In this document: positions 4,198 through 7,208 of the stretch, one piece after another | How positions within the stretch are numbered: the first letter of the stretch is position 1 | Layout: each line of letters opens with the position of its first letter | Source: Burkholderiales bacterium | Lineage (GTDB): Bacteria; Pseudomonadota; Gammaproteobacteria; Burkholderiales; Burkholderiaceae_F | Assembly: GCA_021205255.1 (NCBI GenBank) | Contig: JAJPXW010000219.1 | Coordinates: 1 to 7,208, forward strand | DNA: 7,208 nt | Reading direction: 5' to 3' | Notes under the pieces: model-generated | What the model was told of the DNA's origin: nothing | The model's database searches: none | Seen by the model: only the letters and a program-made list of their open reading frames with translations | Program-made: the position numbers and the translations under genes

Positions 4198-6255
4198 ATG
4201 TATTTGTTTTTTGAAGAGGACGGCGCTTTTAAGGCCGGTAGCGTCCTCAGTTCCACCGACTCTTCCTACCAAGTGGAACTCTCGACAGGCAAACGGATAA
4301 AACTCAAGAAAAACCACGTGTTTTTTGATTTCTCTTCCCCGAGCCCTGCCGAATTTCTAGTCCAAAGCAACCAAGCGGCTTCCGAAATAGATGTCACATT
4401 GCTTTGGGAGGGAGCCCCGGATGGAACATTCCCTTTCCTGCAAGCAGCCAAGGAATACTACGGAGCCACTCCGACAGCAGTTGAAAACGCCTCTACTCTC
4501 ATTTGCCTTCACAGTAATCCTGTTTACTTTTATCGGAAAGGCAGAGGCAGTTACGCCAAGGCACCAGAAGAAACTTTGAAACTGGCATTGGCCGCACTGG
4601 AAAGAAAGCGTTTGCAGGATCTGAAGAAAGACGAGTTTGTCCAAATGCTGCTTGAAGGTAATGCGCCGCAGGAAATCTCTAGCCAGTGGATTTCGTTGCT
4701 TTCGAAGCCCGATAAGAACTCCATTGAATGGAAAGCCTTGAAAGAAGCCTCTGAGCAAAAGAACACCACTCCTTTGAAGTTGCTTTTGGAGATTCACGCC
4801 ATTCCCAATGCGTGGCATTACCATGTCGATACGTTCTTTGCAGAAAACTTTCCAGGCGGTCCTTCCTTTAAATCCTCTCTACCAGAACCAAGCTTGGTAA
4901 ATGTTGAAGATTTGCCATTAGTCGATACCATCGCATTTTCTATTGACGATTCCAATACAACTGAAGTGGATGATGCCTTATCAGTCACTCCACTCGAAGG
5001 TAATAAAACTCAGGTAGGCATTCATATTTCCGCTCCTGCACTTGGCCTTCCTTACGATTCTCCAGTCGATCTTGCAGCTCGTGAAAGAATGTCTACGGTC
5101 TACGCCCCGGGTCTAAAGACTACGATGCTTCCAGATAACTGGATTAAAGCATTTTCACTTGATGAAGGAAAAGTAAGTCCAGTCCTATCTCTCTATGCCG
5201 TTGTCGATAACGACACCTATGAAGTCATTAACTCCGAAACCCGGTTGGAAAGAATAAAAGTAGCCGCTAATCTGTGGTACGACAAAATTGAAGAAGCCGT
5301 TACCGAAGAAGCCATCCTAAACGACACACTGGATATCCCTTTTGGAAAGGAGATGGCTTGGCTGTGGCATTTTTCTAAAAAGCTCCTTAAAAAACGTGAA
5401 GAGACTAGAGGCTGGGAAGAACCCGTCGGCAAAATTGACTGGTTCTTCGATTTGCAGGGCAATGACGAGAATGCCGAAATCCGCTTAAAGGGAAGAAAGC
5501 GCGGCGCGCCGCTTGACTTGCTGGTCGCCGAAATGATGATTTTTGCCAACTCCTGGTGGGGAGAGTATTTAGATAAGAACAATACGGCTGGCATTTACCG
5601 GACGCAACATATGGGGAAGGTAAGACTTAGTTCCGTAGCCGGTCCCCATGACGGCATGGGTCTTGATTACTACGCCTGGGCAACTTCTCCGTTAAGAAGA
5701 TATGTGGACATGGTGAACCAAAGGCAATTAATTGCTTTAGTCCGGGGAGAGAAGCCAACTTTTGCTTCCAACGACACAGATCTTTTCACTGTCATTTCGA
5801 CTTTCGATGAAATGTATTCGACTTTTAACGATTTCCAAAACAAGATGGATCGCTACTGGTCGCTAAGATGGATCGAGCAGGAGGGCATTAAGACCATAAA
5901 AGCAACAGTTGTAAAAGGTGACCTGGTGCGTTTTGATGGGTTACCAATGATGCAACGAGTTCCGGGATTGCCGGAGTTGCCGAAAGGCCAAGTCATTTTG
6001 ATGGAGATTTTGAAGCTTGACTACCTAGCTCTTCTAATCGAACTTAAATTATTGGAAGTTATGGAAGAATCAGATTCGGTGGATCCTAGAGACGAAGAGG
6101 AAGAAGAGCCTAGCGAGCCAAGTGTTGCTAATACGCAAGAGTCGGAAAAGACTGAAGAAACTGAAAAGACGGAAAAAACTGAAGAGACTGAAAAGATAGA
6201 AAAGACGGAAAAAGCGGAAAACGGCGATAAGGAGCAGCCTCCCGTGGAACAGTAG
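4198..6255 (+). CDS. RNase II (RNB) family exoribonuclease
   Basis: This is a predicted 3'-to-5' exoribonuclease of the RNB family, which degrades single-stranded RNA using Mg2+ held by clustered aspartates. The 685-residue protein begins MYLFFEEDGAFKAGSVL, a start I associate with betaproteobacterial RNB proteins rather than canonical Rnb or Rnr. An RNA-binding-like N-terminal part (1 to about 235) precedes the RNB domain (about 241-570). The acidic motif is SIDDSNTTEVDDALS (248-262). D250, D258 and D259 match the E. coli RNase II aspartates 201, 209 and 210, but E256 replaces the aspartate at 207. TSPLRR (496-501) carries the conserved catalytic arginines. A short segment (564-621) may be a degenerate S1/OB fold. 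Residues 623-685 are an acidic, low-complexity tail with three-residue repeats. AAGGG at 4188-4192 lies 5 bases before the ATG. The tail is the only atypical part; the frame is intact. Confidence 0.93.
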   Translation: MYLFFEEDGAFKAGSVLSSTDSSYQVELSTGKRIKLKKNHVFFDFSSPSPAEFLVQSNQAASEIDVTLLWEGAPDGTFPFLQAAKEYYGATPTAVENASTLICLHSNPVYFYRKGRGSYAKAPEETLKLALAALERKRLQDLKKDEFVQMLLEGNAPQEISSQWISLLSKPDKNSIEWKALKEASEQKNTTPLKLLLEIHAIPNAWHYHVDTFFAENFPGGPSFKSSLPEPSLVNVEDLPLVDTIAFSIDDSNTTEVDDALSVTPLEGNKTQVGIHISAPALGLPYDSPVDLAARERMSTVYAPGLKTTMLPDNWIKAFSLDEGKVSPVLSLYAVVDNDTYEVINSETRLERIKVAANLWYDKIEEAVTEEAILNDTLDIPFGKEMAWLWHFSKKLLKKREETRGWEEPVGKIDWFFDLQGNDENAEIRLKGRKRGAPLDLLVAEMMIFANSWWGEYLDKNNTAGIYRTQHMGKVRLSSVAGPHDGMGLDYYAWATSPLRRYVDMVNQRQLIALVRGEKPTFASNDTDLFTVISTFDEMYSTFNDFQNKMDRYWSLRWIEQEGIKTIKATVVKGDLVRFDGLPMMQRVPGLPELPKGQVILMEILKLDYLALLIELKLLEVMEESDSVDPRDEEEEEPSEPSVANTQESEKTEETEKTEKTEETEKIEKTEKAENGDKEQPPVEQ
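6145..6216 (+). repeat. Eight tandem 9-bp units encoding E-K/E-T triplets at the ribonuclease C terminus
   Basis: Residues 650-673 read as eight consecutive triplets: EKT, EET, EKT, EKT, EET, EKI, EKT, EKA. At DNA level each unit is a 9-base variant of GAAAAGACN. Units differ at third-codon positions (ACT/ACG, GAA/GAG), so the array is not freshly expanded but could still change length by slippage in steps of three residues without breaking the frame. The encoded segment is probably disordered or a single charged helix. It follows an acidic run, DEEEEEPSEPS. Confidence 0.85.
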
Positions 6256-6319
6256 CCACTTATATTGGTGAAATATTAGAAGGAATATGCAAAATTTCTC
6301 CCCACGGGTTCTTACAGTG

Positions 6320-6328
6320 TGCTATATA
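6320..6328 (+). promoter_or_regulatory. Candidate extended -10 promoter for aroE
   Basis: TG-C-TATATA fits an extended -10 element (TGnTATAAT-like) in the 127-bp gap between the ribonuclease gene and aroE, giving a leader of roughly 45-50 bases before the aroE ATG. No good -35 hexamer is present, which extended -10 promoters can tolerate. The evidence is only sequence similarity. Read-through from the ribonuclease gene is equally possible because no clear terminator separates the two genes. Confidence 0.3.
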
Positions 6329-6370
6329 GGGAAGAAACCTAAGTGTTAATCATAAAAACAAATCGGAGTG

Positions 6371-6376
6371 AAAGGA
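6371..6376 (+). promoter_or_regulatory. Ribosome binding site that fixes the aroE start
   Basis: AAAGGA ends 6 bases before the ATG at 6383. The in-frame GTG at 6368 would place this site inside the gene and has no usable site of its own at proper distance, so the ATG at 6383 is chosen. This also gives AroE the usual short N terminus. Confidence 0.8.
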
Positions 6377-6382
6377 ATCATC

Positions 6383-7204
6383 ATGGGAAAGACGTCAAAG
6401 TATGCAGTTGTCGGTAATCCCGTGAATCATAGTTTGTCGCCAGAGATTCATGAGTTATTTGCAAAGCAGTTTAACGAGAGCATTTCCTATACAAAAATAG
6501 AAGTTCCTCTTGGAGAATTCGACGCTTGCATAGAAGACTTGATGAATAATGAATACTCAGGCGTAAACGTTACTATTCCTTTTAAGGCCGATGCGTACAA
6601 ATACGCTTCAAAGGCTTCTTCCTATGCTCGGCAGGCGCGAGCTGCCAATACTCTTAAATTCCAGGGCAACAAAATCTTTGCAGAAAACACCGATGGTCCA
6701 GGATTTGTAAGCGATGTCCAAGAACGACTTGGTTTTCCGCTGCAAGATAAAACTATTCTGATTCTTGGTGCAGGCGGAAGCGTCAGAGGCATCCTTCCAG
6801 CACTACTAGATTGCCTTCCTAGAAAAGTTAGCGTGGCCAATCGTTCTGTACAAAGAGCTTCCGAATTGGCTGACGAATTTGGAATTCAGAGCATCCTATA
6901 TGACGAAACCGGATCCGAGCAGTACGACTTAATTGTGAACGCTACTCCTACTAGCCTGCAGGCAAAAGCCCCGCTCATCGATCCTTCTGCATTTGAAGGA
7001 ACCGGACTTGCCTACGATCTGGTATATGCGTCAGAACCTACGCCTTTCATGGTAGTGGCAAAGAAGGGAGGCGCTAAAGCCGTCTCGGATGGACTGGGAA
7101 TGCTAGTGGAGCAAGCTGCTTTGTCCTATAAATATTGGACGGATCAGATGCCTGAGACGCAGCCAATCTATGAAAAAATTAGAAAGCAGATTTCCAAAAA
7201 ATAA
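6383..7204 (+). CDS. aroE: Shikimate 5-dehydrogenase (NADP-dependent)
   Basis: AroE reduces 3-dehydroshikimate to shikimate with NADPH, the fourth step of the shikimate pathway and the one after AroQ. From the ATG at 6383 the protein has 273 residues, nearly the length of E. coli AroE (272). The shikimate-binding site is visible as GNPVNHSLSP (11-20, serines 17 and 19). The catalytic pair is K68 in NVTIPFK and D104 in ENTDGPG. The Rossmann loop is GAGGSVRG (129-136). ANRS (152-155) is the NRS/T-type motif for the NADP phosphate. DLVY (222-225) and DGLGMLVEQAA (236-246) complete the family pattern. An upstream in-frame GTG at 6368 would add five residues but lacks a ribosome binding site. The gene lies 127 bp after the ribonuclease gene and ends four bases before the window edge, so its downstream neighbour is unseen. 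Confidence 0.97.
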   Translation: MGKTSKYAVVGNPVNHSLSPEIHELFAKQFNESISYTKIEVPLGEFDACIEDLMNNEYSGVNVTIPFKADAYKYASKASSYARQARAANTLKFQGNKIFAENTDGPGFVSDVQERLGFPLQDKTILILGAGGSVRGILPALLDCLPRKVSVANRSVQRASELADEFGIQSILYDETGSEQYDLIVNATPTSLQAKAPLIDPSAFEGTGLAYDLVYASEPTPFMVVAKKGGAKAVSDGLGMLVEQAALSYKYWTDQMPETQPIYEKIRKQISKK

Positions 7205-7208
7205 TTTC

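Noticed and set aside
4357..4824. 155-codon ORF antisense to the ribonuclease gene, with several shorter ones nearby
   Set aside because: It is a shadow of the well-supported plus-strand gene, with no ribosome binding site or family resemblance.
5501..5512. Perfect 12-bp GC-only palindrome GCGGCGCGCCGC
   Set aside because: It is inside the ribonuclease gene and is explained by Arg-Gly-Ala-Pro codons in a conserved-looking stretch of the RNB domain.
6368..6382. GTG at 6368 as the aroE start
   Set aside because: The AAAGGA ribosome binding site lies downstream of it and serves the ATG at 6383; the extra five residues match nothing expected in AroE.
1..7208. CRISPR arrays, tRNA or rRNA genes, insertion sequences, phage genes, toxin-antitoxin or defence systems
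   Set aside because: No regularly spaced repeats, transposase-like ORFs, cloverleaf-like sequences or defence-gene motifs were seen; the main ORFs are housekeeping genes plus one unassigned protein.

Overview
The window is a compact block of bacterial housekeeping genes and shows no mobile element, CRISPR array, RNA gene or obvious undescribed system. The best guess is a betaproteobacterium, probably Burkholderiales-like, with an unusually low GC for that group (mid-40s % by eye). This rests on three things: the BCCP and type II dehydroquinase sequences look betaproteobacterial; an RNB-family ribonuclease of the type I remember from Burkholderia/Ralstonia relatives is present; and the order mpl - yqiA - RNB ribonuclease - aroE, with aroQ - accB - (accC) close by, is one I remember from that group. 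The organism is inference; no database was consulted.

Layout. The left arm is read on the minus strand: a hypothetical gene (1338-1982), then after a 399-bp gene-free gap aroQ (504-938), accB (17-472), and what is probably the first 8 bases of accC at the window edge. The right arm is read on the plus strand: mpl (2043-3395, GTG start), yqiA (3411-3995, 15 bp after mpl), an RNase II-family exoribonuclease (4198-6255) with a repetitive Glu/Lys/Thr-rich tail, and aroE (6383-7204). The arms diverge from a 60-bp intergenic region holding a perfect 6+6 inverted repeat just before the mpl ribosome binding site.

Function. aroQ and aroE encode steps 3 and 4 of the shikimate pathway. AccB (with AccC) carries the carboxyl group for malonyl-CoA and so feeds fatty-acid synthesis. 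Mpl re-ligates murein tripeptide to UDP-MurNAc in peptidoglycan recycling. The RNB protein is a predicted RNA-degrading enzyme, and YqiA is a small alpha/beta-hydrolase esterase. All named genes are intact and probably functional.

Less ordinary details: two interlocked inverted repeats between the hypothetical gene and aroQ, preceded on the same strand by a 19-codon ORF; a Glu in place of one of the usual motif Asp residues in the RNB active site; an eight-fold three-residue repeat at the RNB C terminus; and the apparent absence of a tonB-like gene between the RNB gene and aroE and of a tlpA-like gene between mpl and aroQ, both of which I remember from relatives.
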